A stretch of 64,000 bases of DNA, taken from Pseudomaricurvus alkylphenolicus. GTDB taxonomy: Bacteria; Pseudomonadota; Gammaproteobacteria; Pseudomonadales; Cellvibrionaceae. A program made the translations under genes and the position numbers. The stretch spans positions 1 through 64,000 of the forward strand of contig NZ_JAAQPI010000019.1 in assembly GCF_011683955.1 (NCBI RefSeq), given 5' to 3'. Positions 33,749 to 43,000 of the stretch are shown here, piece by piece. Under the pieces are notes generated by a model, which saw only the letters and a program-made list of their open reading frames with translations, was not told where the DNA came from and searched no databases. How positions within the stretch are numbered: position 1 is the first letter of the stretch; each line of letters begins with the position of its first letter.

Positions 33749-35794
33749 TCAATTTTCTGCGTTTATCACGCGGTTGCGTCCCGCCTCCTTGGCTTTATAA
33801 AGCGCAACGTCCGCCCGCTTCATCACCTCCTCAAGGGAGTCGCCTTCCAGCCGTAATTGCGCCAGCCCCAGGCTAATCGTAAACTCAATCGGGTTCCCAT
33901 CAATAATGAGCTGGTGACCTTCGGTGCGCTGTCGCAGGCGTTCGGCAACCGGTTCGAGTTCTTCCAGCGGTTTTCCCGGAAAGACGATACCGAACTCCTC
34001 GCCACCCATGCGGCCAATAATGTCCACCTGGCGGACACAGTCCCGGCAAATATCTGCCATTGCCTGAATCGCCTTGTCACCGGCGTCGTGGCCAAAGTTA
34101 TCATTGATACGCTTAAAGTGGTCGATGTCCAGCATCATCATGGTAAGGGGATCATGGTTGCGCAATGCCAATGCAATTGCTCTCTTGCTCTGGTCGGTGA
34201 AAAAACGACGATTATGCAACCCGGTCAGGGAATCTGTATGGGCGAGTTCACGCAGTTTTTCTTCCAGTTCCTTGCGTTCGGTGATATCCACAAATGAGTA
34301 AAGAATCGATCGCTGGTAATCGTAGGTAATCATAGCCGCGGAATACACCAGGGTTCGTATTTGATTGTCCAGTGTATAGAGAGACACTTCCTGATTCATG
34401 ATTTCGCCGTTTTCAAACAACGTCTGCTCCAACTGGGATAAGGCTTCGGTATCCAATGCCGTCTTTATCTGTCCGGGTCTGAGATCGATGTTTTGCTGTT
34501 CTGCGTATTTTCTGGCGGTGTTGTTCAAATAGAGCACCTTGCGATCAGACAGGGCCCGAACGACAATGGGGGTTGGTGTCGCCCTCAGCAGCGCCTGCAT
34601 TTGACTACGGCTTTCTTCCAGCTTGCGTTCGGTTTGTTTCAATACGGAAATATCCGTCCAGACACCTACCACGTCGCCGGTATCGGCCCGCCGTTCCCGT
34701 CCAAATACCTGGCGTCCGTCGTGCAGTTGCTCGTGAAAGGTGTCATTGGGGTGGCGGTGCCAATCCAGCCGCTGTCGAAAATAATTGATTTGATCCGAAT
34801 CTTTATCCTTGAGATGCGAGGCAAGTGTTTTTACAAAGGTTTCGTATTCAAGACCGGGTCTGATCATCTCACTCATTTCGGGGTACATATCCCTGAACAC
34901 CTGGTTGGCCATCACCAGCCGGTCCTCGGCGTCATAGAGAACAAAACCGTCGGAGATGGTATCAATGGCCTGCCGCAGCCGCTCGCGGCTAAAGTACAGA
35001 GACTCATTGGCGCGGCGGATTTCCTGATTGGACCGGGTCACCACAATGGCAAGCGTCAGTACCAGGCCTGTGGCAATCATCACCAGACTGGATAACAGTA
35101 CCGGGTCAATACCGGGTCCGAGGTTTTGGCTCTCGCTGTTCGGGAAGAAGTATACGGCGGCCATGCCCATATAGTGCATGCCGGTGATTGCTGCACCCAT
35201 GATCAGTATGCTGGTTACTTTAAAGCGCAGATAGTAGCGTCCGGAGAGGGTGTTTTCGGTCAGAAACTTCATCTTCAACGCGATGTACGACAGCATCACT
35301 GCAGCCACAATCGACAACACAAACAACACCTTGTCGTACAACATGGTTGCATCGAGCTGCATTGCGGCCATACCGATGTAGTGCATAGTGCCGATGCCGA
35401 TGCCAAAAAACACACTGGCCAACGCCATATTGCGCAGTGAGACCGTTCTGCGGCTATTGATGTAAATGGCGAGGCTACTGGCGATAACCGCAGGCAGCAT
35501 GGACAATAGGGTAATGGTCAGATCATAGGTCACAGTCATCGGCAGCGAGTAGGCCAGCATCCCAATAAAATGCATGGCCCAGATACCACAACCCATGGCA
35601 AATCCGCCGCCCACCAACCATACCCAATGCCGGGATCGACCGGATTCCTGCCGGTACTGGTCCGACAACCCCCAGGCGGCGTAGGCGGCAAGGCACGCGG
35701 TCAAGTAAGACAGCAACACTAACCCCAGCCGGTACTCGCTGGTGAGAGCGTCGGTGAGGAGCCAGCTGTCGTCCAGAAAGAAGGTTTTGGTCAT
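33749..35794 (-). CDS. MHYT-PAS-GGDEF diguanylate cyclase
   Basis: The 681-residue protein makes cyclic di-GMP. Residues about 15-250 form an MHYT membrane sensor with seven helices and the motif three times (MHFIGMLAY, MHYIGMAAM, MHYMGMAAV), thought to bind a metal and sense O2, CO or NO. Two PAS-like domains follow (about 275-395 and 400-510), then a GGDEF domain (about 515-680). The active-site motif is GGEEF near residue 600, preceded by an intact inhibitory I-site RQVD five residues upstream. There is no EAL domain. It lies about 11 kb from a c-di-GMP riboswitch and PilZ gene, so a local circuit is possible. Confidence 0.92.
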   Translation of the reverse strand: MTKTFFLDDSWLLTDALTSEYRLGLVLLSYLTACLAAYAAWGLSDQYRQESGRSRHWVWLVGGGFAMGCGIWAMHFIGMLAYSLPMTVTYDLTITLLSMLPAVIASSLAIYINSRRTVSLRNMALASVFFGIGIGTMHYIGMAAMQLDATMLYDKVLFVLSIVAAVMLSYIALKMKFLTENTLSGRYYLRFKVTSILIMGAAITGMHYMGMAAVYFFPNSESQNLGPGIDPVLLSSLVMIATGLVLTLAIVVTRSNQEIRRANESLYFSRERLRQAIDTISDGFVLYDAEDRLVMANQVFRDMYPEMSEMIRPGLEYETFVKTLASHLKDKDSDQINYFRQRLDWHRHPNDTFHEQLHDGRQVFGRERRADTGDVVGVWTDISVLKQTERKLEESRSQMQALLRATPTPIVVRALSDRKVLYLNNTARKYAEQQNIDLRPGQIKTALDTEALSQLEQTLFENGEIMNQEVSLYTLDNQIRTLVYSAAMITYDYQRSILYSFVDITERKELEEKLRELAHTDSLTGLHNRRFFTDQSKRAIALALRNHDPLTMMMLDIDHFKRINDNFGHDAGDKAIQAMADICRDCVRQVDIIGRMGGEEFGIVFPGKPLEELEPVAERLRQRTEGHQLIIDGNPIEFTISLGLAQLRLEGDSLEEVMKRADVALYKAKEAGRNRVINAEN

Positions 35795-35862
35795 GCCTGC
35801 GCGCCGGGGTTGACTCTAAAAAGCCTAGATCAGAAGCCTGGTGCGGTAAAGGTTAATAGGGT

Positions 35863-36777
35863 CTAACGAGAGTGGCCACCGGAAGTATATTGCAGGCGGC
35901 TAAAGTCGATAAACCGTTTTACCAAATCCGGTGTCGCACGCTTACTGCTCCACATCAAGCCGGTATCCATGGAAGGAATCTGCTGTTTGACTTCCACGGT
36001 ATTGATTCGATCCCCTTCCAGTGACCAGGGCCGATGTACCATATCCGAAAGAATAGTTACTCCTGCTCCTGTCGCCACCAGGCTTCGCACGGCTTCTACC
36101 GAGGCTGTTTTAAACACGACCCTCGGCTCCAACTTGTATTTATGCCAGTAGGTTCGGGTGGTTTCACTGGCCTCGTCGATTAACAACTGTATGTAAGGTT
36201 GTTCAGCAATGTCCTCTAAGGTGACTATGTCTTTTTCCAGTAAGGGGTGATCATTGGCCAGCCACAAACGCCGTTGGGAGCGCACCAGTGAGACGGTATT
36301 GCGTTTCTTGCTGGGGCGCACGTTGGAGACCAACAGCATGGCCAGATCGATATCGCCTTTGTCGACCATCGTCTCCAGCTCCATGCGGGAGTGTTCCGCA
36401 ATATCCACTTCCACGTTTGGGAAGGCGCGACGAAAACGCTGCAACAGGCCCGCAAGAAAGTAACCCGCAACCGTTATCGTACAGCCAATCCTCAGTTTTC
36501 CCTCAACGCCCTGGGCGTCTTCGTGCACAAACTGCCGGGCACTTTGCACATCATTCAGGATGCGGGTGGCATGGGTAAGAAAGCGAAATCCCTCGGGGGT
36601 TAAGTCGAGCCCAGTGCGTTTGCGTTCGAACAGCTCCGTGCCCAGATAGTACTCCAGATCCTTAATCGCTTCGGTTACCGAGGAGGCCGAAATGTTCACG
36701 GCAACGGCGGCGTCTGACACCTTGCCGGTTTCCGCCACAGCGATGAAATAGCGCAGTTGTTTAAAGGTGAAGGCCAT
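35863..36777 (-). CDS. LysR-family regulator of the amide/lactam locus
   Basis: This 304-residue LysR-type protein has an N-terminal winged HTH (FTFKQLRYFIAVAETGKVSDAAVAVNISASSVTEAIKDLE) and a two-lobed effector domain starting KLRIGCTITVAGY. ATG 36777 is used because it begins the conserved HTH; the frame is open for 25 more codons upstream but reads poorly. It is divergent from the TonB-dependent receptor that opens the NCS1/LamB/biotin-carboxylase cluster, and a palindrome of LysR type lies between them. It is most likely the activator of that cluster, with a coinducer related to the imported substrate. Confidence 0.87.
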   Translation of the reverse strand: MAFTFKQLRYFIAVAETGKVSDAAVAVNISASSVTEAIKDLEYYLGTELFERKRTGLDLTPEGFRFLTHATRILNDVQSARQFVHEDAQGVEGKLRIGCTITVAGYFLAGLLQRFRRAFPNVEVDIAEHSRMELETMVDKGDIDLAMLLVSNVRPSKKRNTVSLVRSQRRLWLANDHPLLEKDIVTLEDIAEQPYIQLLIDEASETTRTYWHKYKLEPRVVFKTASVEAVRSLVATGAGVTILSDMVHRPWSLEGDRINTVEVKQQIPSMDTGLMWSSKRATPDLVKRFIDFSRLQYTSGGHSR

Positions 36778-36829
36778 AAGGTTATCCCGTTTCTGCCGCC
36801 TATTAGAGAGTATTGATTCCAGTTTAGCA

Positions 36830-36844
36830 TTCGGATTTTCCGAA
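36830..36844. promoter_or_regulatory. LysR-type binding site (candidate)
   Basis: TTCGGA (36830-36835) and TCCGAA (36839-36844) are perfect inverted repeats with a 3-bp spacer, midway between the divergent LysR and receptor genes. A tandem direct repeat TTACAGGA (36868-36883) lies 25 bp further towards the receptor. The palindrome size suits a LysR dimer half-operator. Confidence 0.5.
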
Positions 36845-36957
36845 AACAGCAATCTTAAAATCGAAATTTACAGGATTACAGGATTGGCGCAACATGATTG
36901 ACGTCGACACCAATAAAACCAATTCAGCCGATACCGAGATTGATACCGGGAGGAGAT

Positions 36958-39366
36958 ATGTCACACTTTTTATCCGCAAGGCAGGGCTTGATCCGTAAAA
37001 GCGCCCTGTCGATTGCCATCGCCACTCTGGCAATAGGCACTACACACACCTATGCGCAATCCGGCAGCTTTATGCTGGAGGAGGTGGTGGTTACTGCACA
37101 GAAGCGCGAGGAATCCGCGCAGTCGGTGGGTATTGCCATCAGCAGTTTCTCCGGTGACCAGATGCGCAAAATGGGTGTCGAGGACAGCACCGACGTTGCC
37201 AACTTTACCCCTGGAGTGTCCCTGTCCGGCAGTTTTGCAGGTCAGCAGCGCCAGTATTCCATTCGCGGGGTTACCCAGAACGATTTTAATGACCATGTGG
37301 AATCACCGAACGCTGTTTATATCGACGAAGGTTATGTCGCCTTTCAGCAGGGGTCGATTTTCGCCACCTTCGATGTGGACCGGGTTGAGGTTCTGAAGGG
37401 ACCCCAAGGCACACTGTTTGGTCGCAACGCCACCGGTGGGCTGGTGCACTTTATCAGCCGCAAACCCAGCCAGGATTTTGAGGGCTATGTGGATGCCAAG
37501 ATTGGCGCTTACAACGAGCGCCGGGTTGAGGCTGCCATCTCCGGACCCTTGAGCGACAGCGTTGCTTACCGCCTGTCCGGTTTTACCGGCCAGCACGACG
37601 GCTACCTGGACAACAAGTACCCAAGTCAGACCTTTGTGGAAGACCCCAACGGCAATGCGCCAGATCTTACCAATGGTGAGCCCGACCTGCCGGGTACCGG
37701 CGACGATCTCGGCGGTGATGACAGCTGGGCGCTGCGCGGCCAACTGGCCATTGATATCAGCGACCAGTCCAACTTGAGCCTGATTGGTTTCTACTCTGAA
37801 TCCAAACAGTCCACGGGGCCTTATCAATCCACGCCGTCTATTGCTCAGCTGGATGAAAACGGCAGAACTTTGAATACCTTCCGTGTGACGGCCAATGAAA
37901 CTCGCGAGGCTATTGGTCCCAATGGTGAGGCGGTCGATATCTTTTTCGACGGTGACAACGATGCAACCCGTCCCGCCGGACGCGATGCCTATGGTTATCT
38001 GGACCCGGATGGCAACGACTTTACCACCTCCAGCGATTTTGCCTTTGACGATATCAATACCTACGAAACCTACGGTGGTACCGCCAATTTCAGCTATGAG
38101 TTCGACAACGGCATGACATTTGCCGCGATTACCGACTTCAAGCACCATGAGAAATTCACTACCCTGGATCTGGAGGCGGCGCCCGAGAGTCAATATACCT
38201 GGTTTGGCGAAGCGGATATCGATTCTGTAACCCAGGAGTTCCGTCTCAGTGGTGACACCGATAGCATGCGTTGGGTAACGGGCTTTTACTATCTGGACAT
38301 TGACGCGATCAGTATTGCGGGCTTGAGTGCCCTGGCCAACTCCAGTTCCGGTTTTCCGGCCAATTTCGATCAACCCCGTGTTTCCGATCTTAAGACCACC
38401 TCCTACTCCCTGTTCGGTCAGGTGGAATTCGATCTTAGTGACAGTTTAAAACTGGTCACCGGTCTGAGGGGTACCAAAGAATCGAAAGACTATGTCTTTG
38501 ACGTGTACTTTACCAACAACGATGATCCCAAAGCCTGGGATGTACCCGCTGGCAACGGCAGCCCTCATATCGAGGACGACAGCAGCGAAAACCTCTGGAC
38601 CGGGAAGATACAACTGGACTGGCAGCTTAACGAAGACGTTCTGCTATATGCCGGGTTTAATCGCGGTGTTAAGGCGGGCAGCTTTAATTCCGGTGATGCC
38701 AGCCTGACGGCGGAACAGACACCTTACGACAAAGAAGTGTTGCACGCTTATGAAATCGGGTTTAAATCTGACCTGATGGATGGTCTGCTGCGTTTTAACG
38801 GCGCCGCCTATTACTACGATTACAAAGACTATCAGGCGGCTCGCTGGACCGGTTTGGGCAACATTATTACCAACAACGACTCCACCGTGAAAGGCGCAGA
38901 GGTCGAGATTATCACATCGCCCATCGATAACCTGGATGTGATGCTGACGGCGGCGTTTATCGACGCCAATGTTGAGGATCTGGACTTGATCGGTGACGGC
39001 TCCATTCTGGTGGATGTCAAGCCGACCTTCTCGCCCGAAGTCACTGCCTCGGCGTTTGTGCGCTACACATTCAACGATATCTTTGCCGGTGATTTGGCGT
39101 TCCAGTTCAGTACCAGCTACCAATCGAGCATTTACTCCAATCTGTCCAACTTTGATTCCACCGAGTTCGACAGCTGGATCGTCAGCAACGTGCGTGTCAG
39201 TTGGGAAGACCACGACGGCAACTGGGCGCTGGATCTGTTTGTGGATAACGTCTTCGATGAACGCTACAACGTGATTGGTTTTGATTTGGCTACTGTGTGT
39301 GGGTGTAACGAAGAAGCCCAGGGCAAACCCCGTTGGGCCGGTGCGTCGCTGCGGTACAGTTTTTAG
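36958..39366 (+). CDS. TonB-dependent receptor of the amide/lactam locus
   Basis: The 802-residue receptor starts at ATG 36958 (GGGAGGAGAT just upstream). It has a signal peptide (about 1-35, ending TYAQSG), TonB box (LEEVVVTAQK), plug (VADSTDVANFTPGVSLSG-like region and VLKGPQGTLFGRNATGGLVHF) and a barrel ending in SLRYSF with the terminal Phe required for assembly. Large acidic loops are visible. It belongs to the same broad class as the receptors at 21 kb and 63 kb but is not a close copy. Its cognate substrate is probably the compound handled by the downstream permease and carboxylase set. A strong terminator separates it from the permease. Confidence 0.9.
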   Translation: MSHFLSARQGLIRKSALSIAIATLAIGTTHTYAQSGSFMLEEVVVTAQKREESAQSVGIAISSFSGDQMRKMGVEDSTDVANFTPGVSLSGSFAGQQRQYSIRGVTQNDFNDHVESPNAVYIDEGYVAFQQGSIFATFDVDRVEVLKGPQGTLFGRNATGGLVHFISRKPSQDFEGYVDAKIGAYNERRVEAAISGPLSDSVAYRLSGFTGQHDGYLDNKYPSQTFVEDPNGNAPDLTNGEPDLPGTGDDLGGDDSWALRGQLAIDISDQSNLSLIGFYSESKQSTGPYQSTPSIAQLDENGRTLNTFRVTANETREAIGPNGEAVDIFFDGDNDATRPAGRDAYGYLDPDGNDFTTSSDFAFDDINTYETYGGTANFSYEFDNGMTFAAITDFKHHEKFTTLDLEAAPESQYTWFGEADIDSVTQEFRLSGDTDSMRWVTGFYYLDIDAISIAGLSALANSSSGFPANFDQPRVSDLKTTSYSLFGQVEFDLSDSLKLVTGLRGTKESKDYVFDVYFTNNDDPKAWDVPAGNGSPHIEDDSSENLWTGKIQLDWQLNEDVLLYAGFNRGVKAGSFNSGDASLTAEQTPYDKEVLHAYEIGFKSDLMDGLLRFNGAAYYYDYKDYQAARWTGLGNIITNNDSTVKGAEVEIITSPIDNLDVMLTAAFIDANVEDLDLIGDGSILVDVKPTFSPEVTASAFVRYTFNDIFAGDLAFQFSTSYQSSIYSNLSNFDSTEFDSWIVSNVRVSWEDHDGNWALDLFVDNVFDERYNVIGFDLATVCGCNEEAQGKPRWAGASLRYSF

Positions 39367-39393
39367 TTGCTATCGTAGCTGATTGTTCTGTCG

Positions 39394-39440
39394 CCACCGG
39401 GAGCGATGCGTAAAAACTGCAACTCCCGGTGGTCTTTTTT
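39394..39440 (+). terminator. Intrinsic terminator after the second TonB-dependent receptor
   Basis: CCACCGGGAG (39394-39403) pairs with CTCCCGGTGG (39423-39432) and is followed by TCTTTTTT. It has a 10-bp stem and a 19-nt loop. It lies 27 nt after the receptor stop and 38 nt before the permease start, so read-through or a further promoter is needed for the downstream genes. Confidence 0.85.
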
Positions 39441-39477
39441 ACAACGTGTTTTATCAAGAGAGTCCTTGAGGTATCTT

Positions 39478-40848
39478 ATGGCTGGGATTATTAACGACAG
39501 CGGAAGCGTCCATACCGACCGCACCAACACGGACCCCGATTTTTCGTCCACCACCGTGCCGGACTCGGCGCGCATGTCCAAAGGCTCGTTGACCATGGCC
39601 TGGTGGGCGCTCTTCAGCGCTATGTTCTGGCTGGTGGTCACGGCTACACTGGCCATTAACTATGGCGCCAGGAACGCCATCGCCGGCATGATGGCGTCGG
39701 TGATTTGCTACGGTCTAATCAATGGCCTGATTGCCCGCTACGCCATCGAAACCGGGCAATCTGTGGGATTATTCTCGCGCCGGGTGTTTGGCCGTGCCGG
39801 TGAGCTCCTGGCAACCCTGATCTTCTTCAGTACAGCGATTTACTATGGTGTGTTCGAAGGCTCGGTAATTGCCCTGGCCATTCAGCATCAGTTTCCAGGG
39901 CTGGAACTCTGGCACGCCTATCTGTTTGTTGTGCTCTACAGCGTACCTTTAGTGTTTGGCGGAGTAGGTCAGTGGCTGGACAAACTCAATGGTGTATTGC
40001 TGCCGTTCTACATTCTCGGTCTGGTGGCAGTGCTCGGTTTCGCGTTGAAGGAATACGGTTACAGCAATGCCTGGCTGTCCATGGGACCTCAAGGTGATCA
40101 ACTGGATTCCCGCTGGCTTAACTGCTTCTGCTACTTTATGGGCATCTGGATCATGATGATGTACACCTGGGACTACGCCCGTTTTGGTAAGCGTGAAGAC
40201 CGCAAGTATCACACCCGTTTCAACTTCGGTATTCCCTTTTATGTGTGTACATTTATGGTCAATGGACTTATTGGCGTATTCCTGGCGTCCACTATTCCAA
40301 CGGGCGGAGAAGTGTCTGAATCCTCCATCGTATTTGCCATCCTCAAACTGATGGGGTTTTGGGGGCTGCTGTTTATCTGGGTCAGTCAAACACGCATCAA
40401 TACCGCCAACTTTCAATTGGCAACGGTTAACCTGCAGGCGTTTGCCACGGGCGTTACCGGGGTTACGCTGCCCAAGGTATTGGTGGCCATCGCCGTGGGT
40501 ATTATCGTGTTTGCGGTCATGTTAACCGACGTATTCAGTTTTATCCTCTCGGCGTTGGCTTATCAGGGCATTTTTGTGGTGGCGTGGGTGTCTATCGCGC
40601 TGGTGTACATTCTGATCACCCCCTTGTCCCAAAACGGCGATGAACTGGAAACGCCTGCAAACCCACACAGTGGATTAGTGGCCTGGACCTCGGCGTCCGT
40701 GGTGGGGATCTTGCTTCTCAATAGCGATAGTGGTTTTTCGGCCTGGTCGGCTCCGGTTACGGCAATACTGGCCGCGATTGTGTTTTATCTCTTGCGCTTC
40801 AATACCTTTGCCAAACCCATGGCGGATGGTATTGCCGACGCGGACTAA
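39478..40848 (+). CDS. NCS1-family nucleobase/hydantoin-type permease
   Basis: This 456-residue inner-membrane transporter starts at ATG 39478 with TTGAGG upstream. About 12 helices follow. Family-like features are MAWWALFSAMFWLVVTATL in helix 1, NYGARNAIAGMMAS in helix 2, and the unwound segment around QSVGLFSRRVFGRAGE. The NCS1 family carries purines, pyrimidines, hydantoins, allantoin and thiamine by sodium or proton symport. Here the neighbours (LamB, KipI/KipA, biotin carboxylase) point to a cyclic amide or ureide. It is one nucleotide upstream of an in-frame GTG of the LamB gene, so translation is probably coupled. Confidence 0.82.
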   Translation: MAGIINDSGSVHTDRTNTDPDFSSTTVPDSARMSKGSLTMAWWALFSAMFWLVVTATLAINYGARNAIAGMMASVICYGLINGLIARYAIETGQSVGLFSRRVFGRAGELLATLIFFSTAIYYGVFEGSVIALAIQHQFPGLELWHAYLFVVLYSVPLVFGGVGQWLDKLNGVLLPFYILGLVAVLGFALKEYGYSNAWLSMGPQGDQLDSRWLNCFCYFMGIWIMMMYTWDYARFGKREDRKYHTRFNFGIPFYVCTFMVNGLIGVFLASTIPTGGEVSESSIVFAILKLMGFWGLLFIWVSQTRINTANFQLATVNLQAFATGVTGVTLPKVLVAIAVGIIVFAVMLTDVFSFILSALAYQGIFVVAWVSIALVYILITPLSQNGDELETPANPHSGLVAWTSASVVGILLLNSDSGFSAWSAPVTAILAAIVFYLLRFNTFAKPMADGIADAD

Positions 40849-40866
40849 GTGGTGGAGAGCGATAAT

Positions 40867-41598
40867 ATGATTTCTATTAACTGCGATATGGGCGAGTCCT
40901 ACGGTATCTACACGCTGGGTGATGACGCCGGCATTATGCCCCATATCACCCATGCCAATGTTGCCTGTGGTTTTCACGGTTCGGACCCGGACCATATTCA
41001 GAAGACCGTGCTCTTGGCCAAACAGCACGACGTTCGCATTGGTGCGCACTTTTCTCTGCCCGATCGTCAGGGCTTTGGGCGGCGAGAAATGAAGTTGTCA
41101 CGAGAAGAACTGCGCAACGCCATCATTTACCAGATTGGTGCCTTACAGGGCTTTGTGCACAAAGAGGGATTGAGGCTCAGCCACCTGAAACCCCATGGTG
41201 CTCTCTATGGTATGGCGGCCAAATATGAACATGTAGCACATGCCGTGGCGGATGCTGCCAAGGTGTATAAGCTGCCCATTTTCGGAATGGCGGGTACCTT
41301 GCAGGAACGTATCTATCGTGGCGAGGGCGTTGAGTTTGTCCCCGAGTTTTTCGCGGATCTGGATTATGGCGACGACGGCCAGCTGATTATCACCCGTGAA
41401 CACAAAGCGCCACCACTTCAGACTGTAGCGGACAAAGTAAAGCGCGCACTGACGGTTGGAGAGGTGGTTACCGTTGGAGGCAAGACGTTGCCTGTAAGGG
41501 CTCAAACCCTGTGCGTCCATTCCGACACGCCCAATGCCGTCGCGCTGGTACAGACGGTGGCCAATTGTGTTAACTCCGTTGTTGCCATTGAGGTTTAA
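40867..41598 (+). CDS. pxpA: LamB/YcsF family protein (PxpA-like)
   Basis: The 243-residue protein starts at ATG 40867 after GGTGGAGAG. It has the LamB/YcsF hallmarks: ISINCDMGESYG (metal Asp/Glu), HANVACGFHGSDP, GAHFSLPDRQGFGRREM and LKPHGALYG. PxpA of the three-subunit 5-oxoprolinase hydrolyses the activated lactam ring. Here the usual FADR segment reads FADLDYGDDG and the next conserved Arg region reads ITREHKAPP, so the active-site rim differs from 5-oxoprolinases as I remember them. The substrate may be another lactam or amide. The symbol is given by family only. It overlaps no neighbour and is followed one nucleotide later by the biotin carboxylase ATG. Confidence 0.85.
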   Translation: MISINCDMGESYGIYTLGDDAGIMPHITHANVACGFHGSDPDHIQKTVLLAKQHDVRIGAHFSLPDRQGFGRREMKLSREELRNAIIYQIGALQGFVHKEGLRLSHLKPHGALYGMAAKYEHVAHAVADAAKVYKLPIFGMAGTLQERIYRGEGVEFVPEFFADLDYGDDGQLIITREHKAPPLQTVADKVKRALTVGEVVTVGGKTLPVRAQTLCVHSDTPNAVALVQTVANCVNSVVAIEV

Positions 41599-41599
41599 T

Positions 41600-43000
41600 A
41601 TGATCGACGTATCCAAACACAAAGTCCTGATTGCCAACCGAGGCGAAATCGCCTGCCGGGTCATTCGTTCCTGCCGCTCACTGGGGATTGCCACCGTTGC
41701 GGTGTACTCCGATGCGGATCAGGAGAGTATGCACGTACAGTTGGCCGACGAAGCCATTCATATCGGTGCTGCCAAGGCCGCCGAAAGCTACTTGGATGTC
41801 CAAAAGGTGCTACAGGCAATCACGGTCAGTGGTGCCACGGCAGTGCACCCCGGCTATGGCTTCCTGTCAGAAAATACCGACTTTGCCCGGCAGATTATGG
41901 CTGCCGGGGTACGCTGGATCGGTCCCGCACCGGACACCATCAGCGAGATGGGCGACAAAGACCGGGCTCGGCAACTGGCGCAATCGGCGGGTGTACCAGT
42001 GTTGCCCGGCAGTCAACGTTTCGCCACGGGAGAACTCGACGGCATTGAGGAGGCGGGCAGTGAAGTAGGCTATCCTTTGTTGGTGAAGGCCTCGGCCGGT
42101 GGTGGCGGCATTGGCATGCGACTGGTGGAGTCGGCGCCGCAACTGTTGGATATTGCCGCCTCTACCCAGTCTATGGCGGAGCGTTCTTTTGGCGACGGTA
42201 CCGTCTTTCTGGAGCGCTATGTCAAAAATGCCCGCCACATCGAGGTGCAGGTATTTGGTGACGGCAAAGGCGAAGCGATTCATCTCTACGAACGGGAATG
42301 CTCCATTCAGCGGCGATTCCAAAAAGTGGTGGAGGAGTCTCCGGCGCCTGGTTTAAACGAAACGCTGCGCCGGCAAATTGCGGAGTGTGCGGTTAATTTG
42401 GCCCGCTCTCAAAACTACGCTGGTGCCGGTACGGTGGAGTTTGTGTTCGACGATGATAGCAATGAGTATTTCTTTCTGGAAATGAATACCCGAGTGCAAG
42501 TGGAGCATCCCGTGACGGAGATGGTTACCCATACTGATATTGTTGCGATGCAGATTTGCCTGGCGCTGGAGGATGACAGTCTGACGTTGGATCAATCGCA
42601 GATCGCCCATCGGGGGGCAGCCATCGAATGCCGGATTTACGCCGAAGACCCCGACAAGATGTTTCTGCCATCGCCCGGATTGCTGGAGGTGCTGACTTTT
42701 CCGCAAGAGGGTGAGGATGTGCGTGTTGATACCGGTGTCAGGCAGGGGGATCGGGTAACACCCTACTATGATCCCATGATCGCCAAAATCATCGTCAGGG
42801 CGCCGGATCGTTCACGGGCGATTGACGCTATGGCCAATGCACTGAAAGAAACCCGGATAGAAGGCCCCCGTTGCAATGAGCGCTTTTTGTTAAACGTAAT
42901 GAATCACCCACAGTATCGGGAAGGCAAAGTCACCACACGTTTTATCGATGACAATCTGCAGGCCTTGACCCGCAATGCCATTGAGGAGCCAGTCGTATGA
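41600..43000 (+). CDS. Biotin carboxylase (AccC-like) of a dedicated carboxylase
   Basis: The 466-residue ATP-grasp enzyme carboxylates biotin with bicarbonate and ATP. Motifs are VLIANRGEIACRVIRS (N-terminal domain), HPGYGFLSEN, the Gly-rich ATP lid KASAGGGGIGMR, ERYVKNARHIEVQVFGDG, ECSIQRRFQKVVEESPAP and FLEMNTRVQVEHPVTEMV (catalytic Glu, Asn, Arg, Glu). All look complete. The start ATG 41600 follows the pxpA stop directly. It overlaps the KipI gene by 4 nt. Placement with KipI, KipA and a BCCP shows it serves a substrate-specific carboxylase rather than fatty-acid synthesis. Confidence 0.92.
   Translation: MIDVSKHKVLIANRGEIACRVIRSCRSLGIATVAVYSDADQESMHVQLADEAIHIGAAKAAESYLDVQKVLQAITVSGATAVHPGYGFLSENTDFARQIMAAGVRWIGPAPDTISEMGDKDRARQLAQSAGVPVLPGSQRFATGELDGIEEAGSEVGYPLLVKASAGGGGIGMRLVESAPQLLDIAASTQSMAERSFGDGTVFLERYVKNARHIEVQVFGDGKGEAIHLYERECSIQRRFQKVVEESPAPGLNETLRRQIAECAVNLARSQNYAGAGTVEFVFDDDSNEYFFLEMNTRVQVEHPVTEMVTHTDIVAMQICLALEDDSLTLDQSQIAHRGAAIECRIYAEDPDKMFLPSPGLLEVLTFPQEGEDVRVDTGVRQGDRVTPYYDPMIAKIIVRAPDRSRAIDAMANALKETRIEGPRCNERFLLNVMNHPQYREGKVTTRFIDDNLQALTRNAIEEPVV

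Noticed and set aside
37303-38373. 356-codon - strand frame inside the TonB-dependent receptor
   Set aside because: Antisense shadow of a clearly coding receptor gene.
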